NCBI GenBank assembly: GCA_946481495.1
Contig: CAMLNW010000025.1
Location: forward strand, 1-17,060
DNA from: an uncultured Actinomycetes bacterium
Lineage (GTDB): Bacteria > Actinomycetota > Thermoleophilia > Solirubrobacterales > Thermoleophilaceae
DNA length: 17,060 bases
Direction: 5' to 3'
The position numbers were made by a program, and so were the translations under genes. The notes beneath the pieces are model-generated. The model saw only the letters and a list, made by a program, of their open reading frames with translations, did no database searches and was not told where the DNA came from. Within the stretch, counting starts at the first letter, position 1, and each line of letters begins with the position of its first letter. This document shows positions 6,870 to 13,259 of this stretch, piece by piece.

Positions 6870-7495
6870 CCATCTTTACTGAGGCACCGCCAGATGGCCT
6901 CTTGGTGACCATCGACGGACCGAATGGAGCCGGCAAGACAACCCTTGCCGACGCCATCGCGACGCGCCTCAAGGCCGCCGGCGAAACTGTGCACACGACT
7001 AGTCAGCCTTCGCCAACGACGCTTGGTGACACGGTGCGCGCCGCCGAGACCAGCGTCAGTGGCCGAGCTCTAGCATGCTTGGTTGCTGGCGACCGTCACC
7101 ACCAAACCGCAACAGAGATCGTCCCGCAACTCGCCGACGGCGCGATCGTGCTCTGTGACCGCTACGTCGAGTCCTCACTCGTGCTCCAGCGTCTCGATAA
7201 CGTGGAGATCGATTACATCCTCGCGATCAACGCCGGGATCCCGCGGCCAGCCCTGCGCATTCGCCTACTCGCAGAGCCGCGGCTGCTGGTCAAGCGACTC
7301 GCTCAACGACAAGTTTCGCCGGCGCGCCGCTTCGAGGGGAGTGTTGCCCCCGAGCGTGAGCTCGCTCTCTACGCCGAAGCGGATGTGTTGCTGACACAGC
7401 GCGAGCAGCTACCAGCAACGGTCTTTGACACGAGCGCGACTGATGCGCAGGGGCTTGGCCTCGTAGCCGCTGAACTCATTTTGTCTCTCCGATGA
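6866..7495 (+). CDS. thymidylate kinase-like nucleoside monophosphate kinase
   Basis: The 209-residue protein matches the dTMP kinase family in length and motif order: P-loop G18-PNGAGK-T25 preceded by the LLVTIDGP strand, D98-R-Y-x2-S-S103 (DRYVESS) and a lid region with R154-R-F-E157. The loop that is often EPGGTPLGE in housekeeping dTMP kinases reads QPSPTTLGD here (residues 47-55), so the phosphate-acceptor end differs. The phosphoryl-transfer machinery looks intact, so it probably phosphorylates a (deoxy)nucleoside monophosphate, but calling it the cell's tmk would be unsafe. It lies between a radical SAM gene and an EEP gene, both with ATGA overlaps, which argues for a dedicated role in that operon. 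The start at 6866 follows a clear Shine-Dalgarno. Confidence 0.88.
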   Translation: MTIFTEAPPDGLLVTIDGPNGAGKTTLADAIATRLKAAGETVHTTSQPSPTTLGDTVRAAETSVSGRALACLVAGDRHHQTATEIVPQLADGAIVLCDRYVESSLVLQRLDNVEIDYILAINAGIPRPALRIRLLAEPRLLVKRLAQRQVSPARRFEGSVAPERELALYAEADVLLTQREQLPATVFDTSATDAQGLGLVAAELILSLR

Positions 7496-8280
7496 GGGTG
7501 GGAGTGTTAACGCTTAACGTCGCGAATCCCTCGGCGGCCAGAGCAGAGCGCCAACTTGAGTGGCTATCGAACCGCTCGGAGCAGGTTCTCGTCTTGACTG
7601 AGATAGGCCCAAGCGGCGGTAGTCGCCTGTTGCTTGATCGCCTCGTATCGGCGGGATGGGATGTGCGCGCTGGAAGCCTCGAGGGCGGCGAGCGCGGCGT
7701 TGCAATCGCAGCCCGTCTCCAGGCCGCGCCTAGGGAAGGCGACATCATTGATTTTCTCCCGTCGAGAGCCGAATCTATGACGCTTGAACCGCTTGATGTA
7801 GTCGGCCTATACGTACCTTCGCGCGACGAGTCCATCGATAAGACCGAGCGCAAGCGCTCCTTTTGCGCTGCCTTGTCCGACTACCTCGTTGATCGGCCGT
7901 CGCGCGACGCGGTGATCGTAGGTGACCTCAATGTACTTGAGCCTGTCCATCGCCCTCACCACGGCGTGTTTCGGGACTGGGAGTACCGACTTTACGATGA
8001 GTTCGTAGTTCGCGGCTTCGTCGACGCCTACCGCCTGAAGCATCCCAACGAGATGGACCACAGCTGGATTGACTACGAGAACCGCGGCTACCGCTTCGAC
8101 CATGCATTTGTCAGCGCCTCTCTATCCGACCGCGTCCTGAGGTGCGACTATGTGCACGATTCTCGCGAGCGGGAACTCTCCGACCATTCCGCTCTCGCTG
8201 TTGAGTTAGATTGGCCAGGCGCGTTGCGCGAACTAGGCGTCTCGGACTCACTTGCCGGCGAGCAGCCGTCGCTTTTCTAG
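7492..8280 (+). CDS. endonuclease/exonuclease/phosphatase (EEP) family protein, copy 2
   Basis: The 262-residue protein starts directly at the first EEP strand (MRVGVLTLNVA, N9). It continues with E37 in LVLTEIG, the LYVPSRD loop (106-112), G144-D-L-N147, H190-S-W, F202-D-H and S230-D-H232. All metal and catalytic positions expected for a phosphodiesterase or phosphatase are present. It shares unusual blocks with copy 1 (4852-5682): a YxPSRDxS loop followed by KxERK, a WEYxLxDE segment, HSWI, and RERxLSDH near the end. The two are therefore paralogs of one narrow subfamily and not random EEP members. The start ATG overlaps the kinase stop (ATGA at 7492-7495). The last 20 residues (after VELDWPGA) are an extra tail without motif. 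Location is probably cytosolic: no signal peptide or TM. Confidence 0.88.
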   Translation: MRVGVLTLNVANPSAARAERQLEWLSNRSEQVLVLTEIGPSGGSRLLLDRLVSAGWDVRAGSLEGGERGVAIAARLQAAPREGDIIDFLPSRAESMTLEPLDVVGLYVPSRDESIDKTERKRSFCAALSDYLVDRPSRDAVIVGDLNVLEPVHRPHHGVFRDWEYRLYDEFVVRGFVDAYRLKHPNEMDHSWIDYENRGYRFDHAFVSASLSDRVLRCDYVHDSRERELSDHSALAVELDWPGALRELGVSDSLAGEQPSLF

Positions 8281-8283
8281 AGC

Positions 8284-9108
8284 ATGAGCCGCCAGCGCCT
8301 AGTAGCAATCGTCGTTCCGTCCTTACTGTGTGTGATCGCCGCGGTCACTGCATTAGCGGTCTTAGGCCACGGTACAGGGTCTCCGTTGGGCAGCACGCTT
8401 GCCGTCGGGGTGCTGTCATCCCTCCTGGCGACGGTGATCGTTAGCGCGGTCCGCGTTGTAGTCGTCGTTCGGTCGGAGTCGCCGTCACCCGATGCCCTGA
8501 TTCCCGCCGGTCTCGTGCGTATCAAGCCCAAGAAGGACCTGACCACTCAAGAGTGGCTTCAGCTACTACAGACGGCCAAGGATGAGTTCTATATCGCTGG
8601 CCACTCCCTTGGGAGGTGGTGCGCCCCGAGTACTCGCGACGAGTTTGTGGACCATGTGCGTCGCATTTTAGACAGTAAGGGCCGTGTGACTCTGGTCATG
8701 CTGGATCCTACGAGCCAGCAGATTAATCGTCTTCAGCAAGCAACCGCCGTGGATTACACGAGCAGGATCAAGACGAGCTTTAGTGTTCTTCGTGAACTAG
8801 CTGAACAACTTCATCCTGATTCCCTGGAGCGACTCAAGGTTGCCGTCCTGAACGACCATCAAGCGCTTCCTTACATGGTTGTAGGAAACGAGCGCCGGCT
8901 GGTTACCGCAACCTACCTTGGGAGTAGCGACAGTGATGAGGTGGCGTGCTTGGAGTTCGACCTTCCTAGCAGCGCAGCCAGGGCCGTGTATGACGACTTC
9001 CATGAGCTAGCGGAGGCCGGTGCGGAGGCAGAACTACCTGTTCCAGCTGGAGGCTCCCAGTCTCGCGGCCGGAAGCAGCGCCTACGACTCAACCCGTTCC
9101 GTCGCTAA
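8284..9108 (+). CDS. two-TM protein with PLD-like (DUF5919-like) cytosolic domain
   Basis: The 274-residue product begins with two hydrophobic segments (about residues 5-27 and 36-62) joined by a short Gly/Ser loop. A soluble domain at about 85-245 follows, and then a Gly/Arg-rich basic tail (RGRKQRLRLNPFRR). The soluble part has the pattern of an N-terminal half of a phospholipase-D-like fold: EWLQLLQTAKDEFYIAGHSL, then GRVTLVMLDPTS, then a late NDHQALPYMVVGNERRL strand pair. A canonical HxKxxxxD motif is not present, so catalysis is doubtful. The domain resembles DUF5919-type modules; this is pattern recognition only. The gene starts 3 bp after the EEP stop and so belongs to the radical SAM-kinase-EEP operon as its membrane component. 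Membrane-anchored sensors or effectors are common last genes in defence operons, but that role is inference. Confidence 0.75.
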   Translation: MSRQRLVAIVVPSLLCVIAAVTALAVLGHGTGSPLGSTLAVGVLSSLLATVIVSAVRVVVVVRSESPSPDALIPAGLVRIKPKKDLTTQEWLQLLQTAKDEFYIAGHSLGRWCAPSTRDEFVDHVRRILDSKGRVTLVMLDPTSQQINRLQQATAVDYTSRIKTSFSVLRELAEQLHPDSLERLKVAVLNDHQALPYMVVGNERRLVTATYLGSSDSDEVACLEFDLPSSAARAVYDDFHELAEAGAEAELPVPAGGSQSRGRKQRLRLNPFRR

Positions 9109-9354
9109 CGGGGATACGTGTATGCAGGTAGCGCTGTTTCCGCGGGTGGCGACGGTGGCGGGATTGCGCGCGCAGGCGTAGCGAGTGGAGCGTCCGGGCG
9201 GAGCCTCTGCCGTCGACCAGCGCGGAGCGCCCTATGCGGCAAGGAGCGCCAGGCACGGGGCGCAGTCCCAGCGGAACGAGCGGAGCCGAGCACGGAAACC
9301 GCCACCGGAGACGGGACCCGCGGCCAGCGCGGCCGATCCCTCCGCCCTAGAACG
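9109..9354. other. intergenic spacer without a convincing gene
   Basis: Between the two-TM gene and the thiolase terminator there is GC-rich DNA without a supportable gene. A long plus frame crosses it only because it continues as an antisense shadow of the thiolase. The sequence is rich in GGAGC/GCGGAG words, but these do not form regular repeats. No tRNA fold or promoter was recognised. It probably includes the right border of the accessory block. Confidence 0.5.
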
Positions 9355-9392
9355 ACAAAGGGCCGGCGGCGCCAAGCGCCACCGGCCCTTGT
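9355..9392 (-). terminator. strong hairpin terminator downstream of the thiolase gene
   Basis: An inverted repeat with arms 9355-9372 and 9376-9392 (loop CAA) pairs nearly throughout, with one bulged A and one C/A mismatch; the arms read ACAAAGGGCCGGCGGCGC and GCGCCACCGGCCCTTGT. In the minus direction the arm runs into TTTGTCGTTCT, a T-rich tail suited to Rho-independent termination of the thiolase mRNA, 20 bp after its stop. It would also block read-through from the plus-strand accessory operon. Confidence 0.8.
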
Positions 9393-9411
9393 CAGAACTT
9401 CGAAGCAGCGT

Positions 9412-10581
9412 CTAGATCCGCTCGATCAGCGTGCCCGTGCCGAGGCCGCCGCCGCAGCACATGGTCACGAGGCCGACGTTCTTGTCGGTGCGCTCGAGCT
9501 CGTGGAGGAGCGTGGTGATCAGGCGGGCTCCGGTGGAGCCGAGCGGGTGGCCGAGGGCCATCGCGCCGCCGTTTACGTTGACGCGGTCCATGTCGGGGTT
9601 CAGCTCGCGCTGCCAGGCCGCGACGACCGGGGCGAACGCCTCGTTGACCTCGAACAGGTCGATGTCGCCGATCTGCATTCCGTTGCGCTCGAGCAGCTTC
9701 TGAGTCGCGGGGATCGGGCCGGTGAGCATGATCACCGGGTCGACGCCGACCGTGGTCTGGTCGAGGATGCGGGCACGCGGCTTCAGGCCGAGCGACTCCG
9801 CCTTGCCACGCTCCATCAGCAGCACCGCGGCGGCACCGTCGGAGATCTGCGAGGAGTTGGCGGCGGTGATCTTGCCGTCCTCCTTGAACGCCGGCTTCAG
9901 GCCCGCGAGCGTCTCGATGTCGGTGCCGGGACGGATGCCCTGGTCGGTGACGAACGTGTCGCCGTTGACCGAGAACGGGACGATCTCACGCTCGAAGCGG
10001 CCCTCCTCGGTCGCCTGGTGGGCGAGCGCATGCGAGCGGACGGCGAGCTCGTCGAGCTCGGAGCGGGGGATCTCCCACTGGTCGGCGATCATCTCGGCCG
10101 AGAAGCCCTGTGGGATCAGGTTGTACTTCTCCATCAGCTCGGGCGAGAACGGCGAGCCGTACTCGCCGATCACCTTCATGCCGTCGCCGAAGCCGATCTT
10201 GCCCATGTGCTCGACGCCGGAGCCGATCGCGCAGTCGAGCACGCCAGCACCGATCTGGGCGGCGGCGAAGTTGACCGCCTGCTGGGCGGAGCCGCACTGG
10301 CGGTCGATCGTGGTCGCGGGCGTCTCGATCGGCAGGCCGGCCTCGAGCCAGGCGTTGCGGCCGATGTTGTAGGCCTGGGGACCGAACTGCTGGACGCAGC
10401 CGGCGATGACGTCCTCGACCTCGGAGCCGTCGACGCCGGAGCGCTCGATGACCTCGCTGTAGGTCTTGGCGAGCAGGTTGCTCGGGTGCGTGTCCTTGTA
10501 GTAGCCCTTCTCCTTGTGGCCACGCCCGATCGGGGTGCGGACCGCCTCGACGATGACGACCTCACGGCTTCCGTTTCGCAT
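9412..10581 (-). CDS. acetyl-CoA acetyltransferase / 3-ketoacyl-CoA thiolase
   Basis: This thiolase of 389 residues catalyses either thiolytic cleavage of 3-ketoacyl-CoA at the end of beta-oxidation or the reverse condensation. It begins MRNGSREVVIVEAVRTPIGR, the standard first strand. The nucleophilic cysteine is C96 in DRQCGSAQQA. The other active-site motifs follow: NEAFAPV, G344-H345-P-L-G and C375-C376-GGG near the end. The length is that of the degradative and biosynthetic thiolase families, which sequence alone does not separate; the FadA-like role is inferred from neighbours. ATG at 10581 is preferred over the longer frame because the family starts there and AAGGGA lies about 11 nt upstream. 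It is divergent from a 3-hydroxyacyl-CoA dehydrogenase, with a palindrome in between. Confidence 0.95.
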   Translation of the reverse strand: MRNGSREVVIVEAVRTPIGRGHKEKGYYKDTHPSNLLAKTYSEVIERSGVDGSEVEDVIAGCVQQFGPQAYNIGRNAWLEAGLPIETPATTIDRQCGSAQQAVNFAAAQIGAGVLDCAIGSGVEHMGKIGFGDGMKVIGEYGSPFSPELMEKYNLIPQGFSAEMIADQWEIPRSELDELAVRSHALAHQATEEGRFEREIVPFSVNGDTFVTDQGIRPGTDIETLAGLKPAFKEDGKITAANSSQISDGAAAVLLMERGKAESLGLKPRARILDQTTVGVDPVIMLTGPIPATQKLLERNGMQIGDIDLFEVNEAFAPVVAAWQRELNPDMDRVNVNGGAMALGHPLGSTGARLITTLLHELERTDKNVGLVTMCCGGGLGTGTLIERI

Positions 10582-10658
10582 CTCGCTGAGTCCCTTCGCA
10601 GGTTTGGGGTGGGCGCCGCGCCCTCTCTGCGCGCGCCTTCTGGGACAAGGGTACTCGA

Positions 10659-10674
10659 TTGACTGACCAGTCAA
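10659..10674. promoter_or_regulatory. inverted repeat TTGACTGACCAGTCAA, probable TetR-type operator
   Basis: Two 7-bp arms, TTGACTG and CAGTCAA, are separated by AC. The site lies between the divergent thiolase (start 10581) and 3-hydroxyacyl-CoA dehydrogenase (start 10719) genes. On the minus strand TTGACT doubles as a -35 hexamer with TACCCT 15 nt further, so a bound protein would block the thiolase promoter. Palindromes of this size and TGAC...GTCA character are typical of TetR-family regulators of fatty-acid degradation; which regulator binds cannot be told, as none is encoded in the window. Confidence 0.65.
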
Positions 10675-10718
10675 CCAAGGCTCGTCCGAGTGGTTTTCGA
10701 CTAGCCTGAGGTCCCTCT

Positions 10719-11501
10719 ATGGCCAGCGACGCGAGTAGCGAGCTGCTGGGCATCGCCGGCAGCGGTGCAATCGCCTGTGGGCTTGCCAAAGCCGCCAGGA
10801 GCCGCATCCCGGCACTGCCCACGCTGCTCTGGGCGCGCAGTGACGAATCGGCAGCGCGAGCAGCCGAGGAACTCGGATCGCGCAGCGAGGTGACGACCGA
10901 GCTCGACGACCTCGCGGGCTGCGCGGTCGTCGTCGAGGCGATCGCCGAGGACCAGCCCGCCAAGGCCGAGCTGCTCGGCCGGATCGGCGGCCTGCTTCCG
11001 CCCGAGGCGCTGATCGCCTCCACCACCTCCTCCCTGCCGGTCGCCGAGCTCGCCGCCGCCAGCGGCCGCCCCGACCGCTTCGGCGCCCTCCACGTCTTCA
11101 ACCCGGTCGACAAGATGAAGCTCGTCGAGCTGGCATTCGCGGCCGAAGCGACCGCCGCGACCCGCGCCCGCCTGCACGACCTCTGCGACGCGCTCGGCAA
11201 GACGGCGGTCGAGGTCGCCGACGCGCCCGGCTTCGTCGTCAACCGCCTGCTCTTCCCCTACCTCTTCGACGCCGTCCGGCTGATGGAGCGCCAAGGTCTC
11301 GAGCCCGAGGCGGTCGACGCCTGCATGAAGCTCGGCGCCGGCCACCCGATGGGCCCGCTCGCGCTGCTCGACTTCGTCGGGCTCGACGTCGCGGTCGCGA
11401 TCGGCGAGTCGATCGACGCCGAAGTGCCGGACGGTGTCCGGCAACTGGTGGCCAACGGCCAGCTGGGACGCAAGTCGGGCTCGGGCTTCTACGAGTACTG
11501 A
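10719..11501 (+). CDS. 3-hydroxyacyl-CoA (3-hydroxybutyryl-CoA) dehydrogenase
   Basis: The 260-residue NAD-dependent enzyme oxidises L-3-hydroxyacyl-CoA to 3-ketoacyl-CoA, the step just before the thiolase encoded divergently. The N-terminal Rossmann part has G11-I-A-G-S-G-A-I-A, slightly altered from the usual GxGxMG. The STTSSLPV segment (101-108), H125 in HVFNPVDKMKLVE with E137 twelve residues later, and N175 in DAPGFVVNRLL correspond to the conserved active-site Ser, His, Glu and Asn. The C-terminal dimerisation domain is shown by GHPMGPLALLDFVGLDV. The enzyme is a little shorter than typical 280-residue members. ATG at 10719 is supported by TGAGG about 8 nt upstream. Its stop faces that of the CNNM gene across 18 bp. 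Confidence 0.92.
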   Translation: MASDASSELLGIAGSGAIACGLAKAARSRIPALPTLLWARSDESAARAAEELGSRSEVTTELDDLAGCAVVVEAIAEDQPAKAELLGRIGGLLPPEALIASTTSSLPVAELAAASGRPDRFGALHVFNPVDKMKLVELAFAAEATAATRARLHDLCDALGKTAVEVADAPGFVVNRLLFPYLFDAVRLMERQGLEPEAVDACMKLGAGHPMGPLALLDFVGLDVAVAIGESIDAEVPDGVRQLVANGQLGRKSGSGFYEY

Positions 11502-11519
11502 GTTACCGGCGAGGCGCGG

Positions 11520-12869
11520 CTACGCGCCCTCGGTCGACTCACGCGGCTCGGCCTCGACCGGCGGCAGGTCGCTGCCGTGGTCGCGGATCCTGACCGCGTC
11601 GATGCGGTTCTCGCGCACCGACTCGACGCGCAGCGAGTAGCCGTTGGCGCGGACCATGTCGCCGCGCTTCGGCAGCCGTCCCAGCTCGGCGAAGACGTAG
11701 CCGCCGACCGAGTTGTAGGCGTCGGTGTCGACCGGCAGCTCGAGGCCGTAGTCGGCGAGATCGGTGATCGGCACGTGGCCGCGAACCCACCAGTCGCCGT
11801 TGGCGAGCTGACGGATGCCGGCGACCGCCGGGTCGGTCTCGTCGGCGATCTCCCCCACGACCTCCTCGACGATGTCCTCGATCGAGACGATGCCCGTCGT
11901 GCGGCCATACTCGTCGATGACGACCGCGAGCGACGCCCGCTCACGCTGGAGGTCGGCAAGCAGGTCGTCGAGCGACTTCGTCTCCGGGACAATCAGCGCG
12001 TCCTTGACGCTGTCCTCGATCGAGGCGTCGGGGCCCTCGTTGAGCACCCGTCGCGCGAGCGAGTTGTTGTGGATGATCCCGCGCACGCGGTCGGTGTTGC
12101 CGTCCTCGGTGACCACCAGCCGCGTGTGGCCGGAGTCGACGCAGCGGCGTAGCGCCTGTTCGGCGGTCTCGGAGATGTCGACGGTGACGACGGCCGGGAT
12201 CGGCGTCATCACCTGGCGTGCCTCCTGCTCGTGGAGGTGGAAGACACCGGAGAGCATGCCCGCCTCGCCGGGGTCGATCTTGCCGCCGCTGGCACTGCGG
12301 ACGATCAGCAGCTTGAGATCCTCGGCGTTCGACAGGTCGTCCTCGAAGTCGGCCTTGGCGTCGACACCGACCCAGCGCAGCATCGCGTTCGACGCCGTGT
12401 TGAGCACCCAGATCAGCGGCTTGAAGACAGTCCGGAACGCACCCAGCAGCCGCGACGCGCGACGCGCGATCAGCTCCGGATGGGTGATCGCATAGATCTT
12501 CGGAACCTGCTCACCGACCGTGATGTGGGCGGCGGTGACGATCAGGTAGGAGATCGTGAAGGCGATGAACACCGCGACGCCGTGGCTCATGACGTTGCCG
12601 AGCGGCTCCTCGAGCAGGCTCGCGATCGCCGGCTCGCCGAGGAAGCCGATGCCGATCGAGGCCATCGTGATGCCGAGCTGACAGGCCGAGAGGTACTCGT
12701 CGATCCGATCGATCTGGACGCGCGCGAGCGCGGCGCCGCGCAGCCCGTCCTCGATCATCTGGTCGACCTTCGAGTCGCGGGCGCGCACAAGCGCGAACTC
12801 CGCCGCGACGAAGAAGCCGTTGGCCGCGACGAGCACAGCCACACCGACCAGGAGCAGTAGCTCGGTCAC
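11520..12869 (-). CDS. CNNM/CorC-type membrane protein (DUF21, two CBS domains, CorC_HlyC)
   Basis: The 449-residue protein has the layout of the hemolysin C/CorC family: a DUF21 (CNNM) membrane domain at about 1-190 with AANGFFVAAEFALVRAR at the first helix and GEQVPKIYAITHPE at 119-131, two CBS domains at about 220-275 (VMTPIPAVVTV) and 285-340 (VVIDEYGRTTGIVSIEDIVE), and a C-terminal CorC_HlyC transporter-associated domain at about 355-435. Members export or tolerate Mg2+/Co2+ or other divalent cations; annotation as hemolysin is historical. The start is GTG at 12867-12869, chosen because it begins the first helix, with GAGGG about 9 nt upstream. It is convergent with the dehydrogenase gene. 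Confidence 0.92.
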   Translation of the reverse strand: MTELLLLVGVAVLVAANGFFVAAEFALVRARDSKVDQMIEDGLRGAALARVQIDRIDEYLSACQLGITMASIGIGFLGEPAIASLLEEPLGNVMSHGVAVFIAFTISYLIVTAAHITVGEQVPKIYAITHPELIARRASRLLGAFRTVFKPLIWVLNTASNAMLRWVGVDAKADFEDDLSNAEDLKLLIVRSASGGKIDPGEAGMLSGVFHLHEQEARQVMTPIPAVVTVDISETAEQALRRCVDSGHTRLVVTEDGNTDRVRGIIHNNSLARRVLNEGPDASIEDSVKDALIVPETKSLDDLLADLQRERASLAVVIDEYGRTTGIVSIEDIVEEVVGEIADETDPAVAGIRQLANGDWWVRGHVPITDLADYGLELPVDTDAYNSVGGYVFAELGRLPKRGDMVRANGYSLRVESVRENRIDAVRIRDHGSDLPPVEAEPRESTEGA

Positions 12870-12888
12870 GATGGGCCCTCGCGGGCTG

Positions 12889-12912
12889 GTAGGCCCGTCA
12901 GGGCGGTCCTAC
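12889..12912 (-). other. hairpin in the leader of the CNNM/CorC gene
   Basis: On the minus strand GTAGG-A-CCG / CGG-G-CCTAC forms a stem of 5 plus 3 pairs around a 6-nt loop, ending 19 nt before the GTG start. It could be an mRNA leader element or part of a terminator of the upstream phhB-like transcript. It does not match a riboswitch I recognise. Confidence 0.35.
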
Positions 12913-12968
12913 TTCGAGGGGGGTCATCGTTCATCCGGTGAGGCCGCAACGTAGCAGCCGGGGCGGCC

Positions 12969-13247
12969 CTAGGCGAGCGCGTCGATCCGCGCCGCGAGCT
13001 CGAAGTCGGCAGCCGTCAGCCCGCCGTCGGAGTGGGTCGTGATCATCACCGTGACCGTCTCCCATGAGATCGAGACGTCGGGATGGTGGTTCATCTCGTT
13101 CGCGACCGGCTCGATCGCGTTGACGAAGGCGACCGCCCCCGAGAAGTCGCCGCGCTTGAACTGCTTGACGATCGCGTGGCCCTCGAGGTCCCATCCGTCG
13201 AGCTCGGCCAGTCGCTGCTCTACCTCATCGCGCTCCAGAAGTGCCAT
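12969..13247 (-). CDS. pterin-4a-carbinolamine dehydratase
   Basis: The 92-residue protein dehydrates 4a-hydroxytetrahydropterin (recycling of the cofactor of aromatic amino acid hydroxylases), and in many bacteria has a less defined role. The family signature is complete: E51-M-N53-H54-H55-P56, then V-x-I-x-W, TTHSDGGLTAADFELAARID near the C-terminus. The start at 13247 is decided by a strong Shine-Dalgarno, GGAGGAG at 13253-13259, five bases upstream; the frame is open further upstream but that part overlaps the divergent gene. No aromatic amino acid hydroxylase is in this window. Confidence 0.93.
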   Translation of the reverse strand: MALLERDEVEQRLAELDGWDLEGHAIVKQFKRGDFSGAVAFVNAIEPVANEMNHHPDVSISWETVTVMITTHSDGGLTAADFELAARIDALA

Positions 13248-13252
13248 CTTTG

Positions 13253-13259
13253 CTCCTCC
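13253..13259 (-). promoter_or_regulatory. Shine-Dalgarno of the pterin dehydratase, inside a 12-bp divergent gap
   Basis: GGAGGAG on the minus strand is five bases from the ATG at 13247. It occupies most of the 12 bp between this start and the divergent ATG at 13260, so the promoters for each gene must overlap the other's coding sequence. Confidence 0.7.

Larger units (their letters stand above)
3080..9108. other. accessory block (putative genomic island) between xse operon and thiolase
   Basis: From about 3080 to 9108 the genes use A/T-ending codons noticeably more often than the flanks and are functionally unlike them: DUF4160, Xre-ImmA/IrrE, two EEP proteins, radical SAM/SPASM, a nucleotide kinase and a membrane PLD-like protein. 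On both sides are housekeeping genes (xseAB, fatty-acid oxidation). No integrase, transposase, tRNA or convincing direct repeat was found at the edges, so the mechanism and exact borders are unknown. Confidence 0.6.

Noticed and set aside
6866..7495. Annotation as the essential tmk gene
   Set aside because: Motifs fit the family, but the operon context and altered acceptor loop make a specialised kinase as likely, so no symbol is given.
9123..9182. Short frame beginning MQVALFPRVA in the spacer
   Set aside because: Only about 19 codons; it could be a gene remnant, but nothing supports a family assignment.
3061..9276. Shared GGGCGCAG words near both block edges as attachment repeats
   Set aside because: Only 8 bases, GC-rich, and expected by chance; no integrase is present.
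9118..10662. 514-residue plus-strand frame across the spacer and thiolase
   Set aside because: Antisense shadow of the thiolase, with Arg/Ala/Gly-rich low-information sequence; the thiolase on the minus strand is unambiguous.
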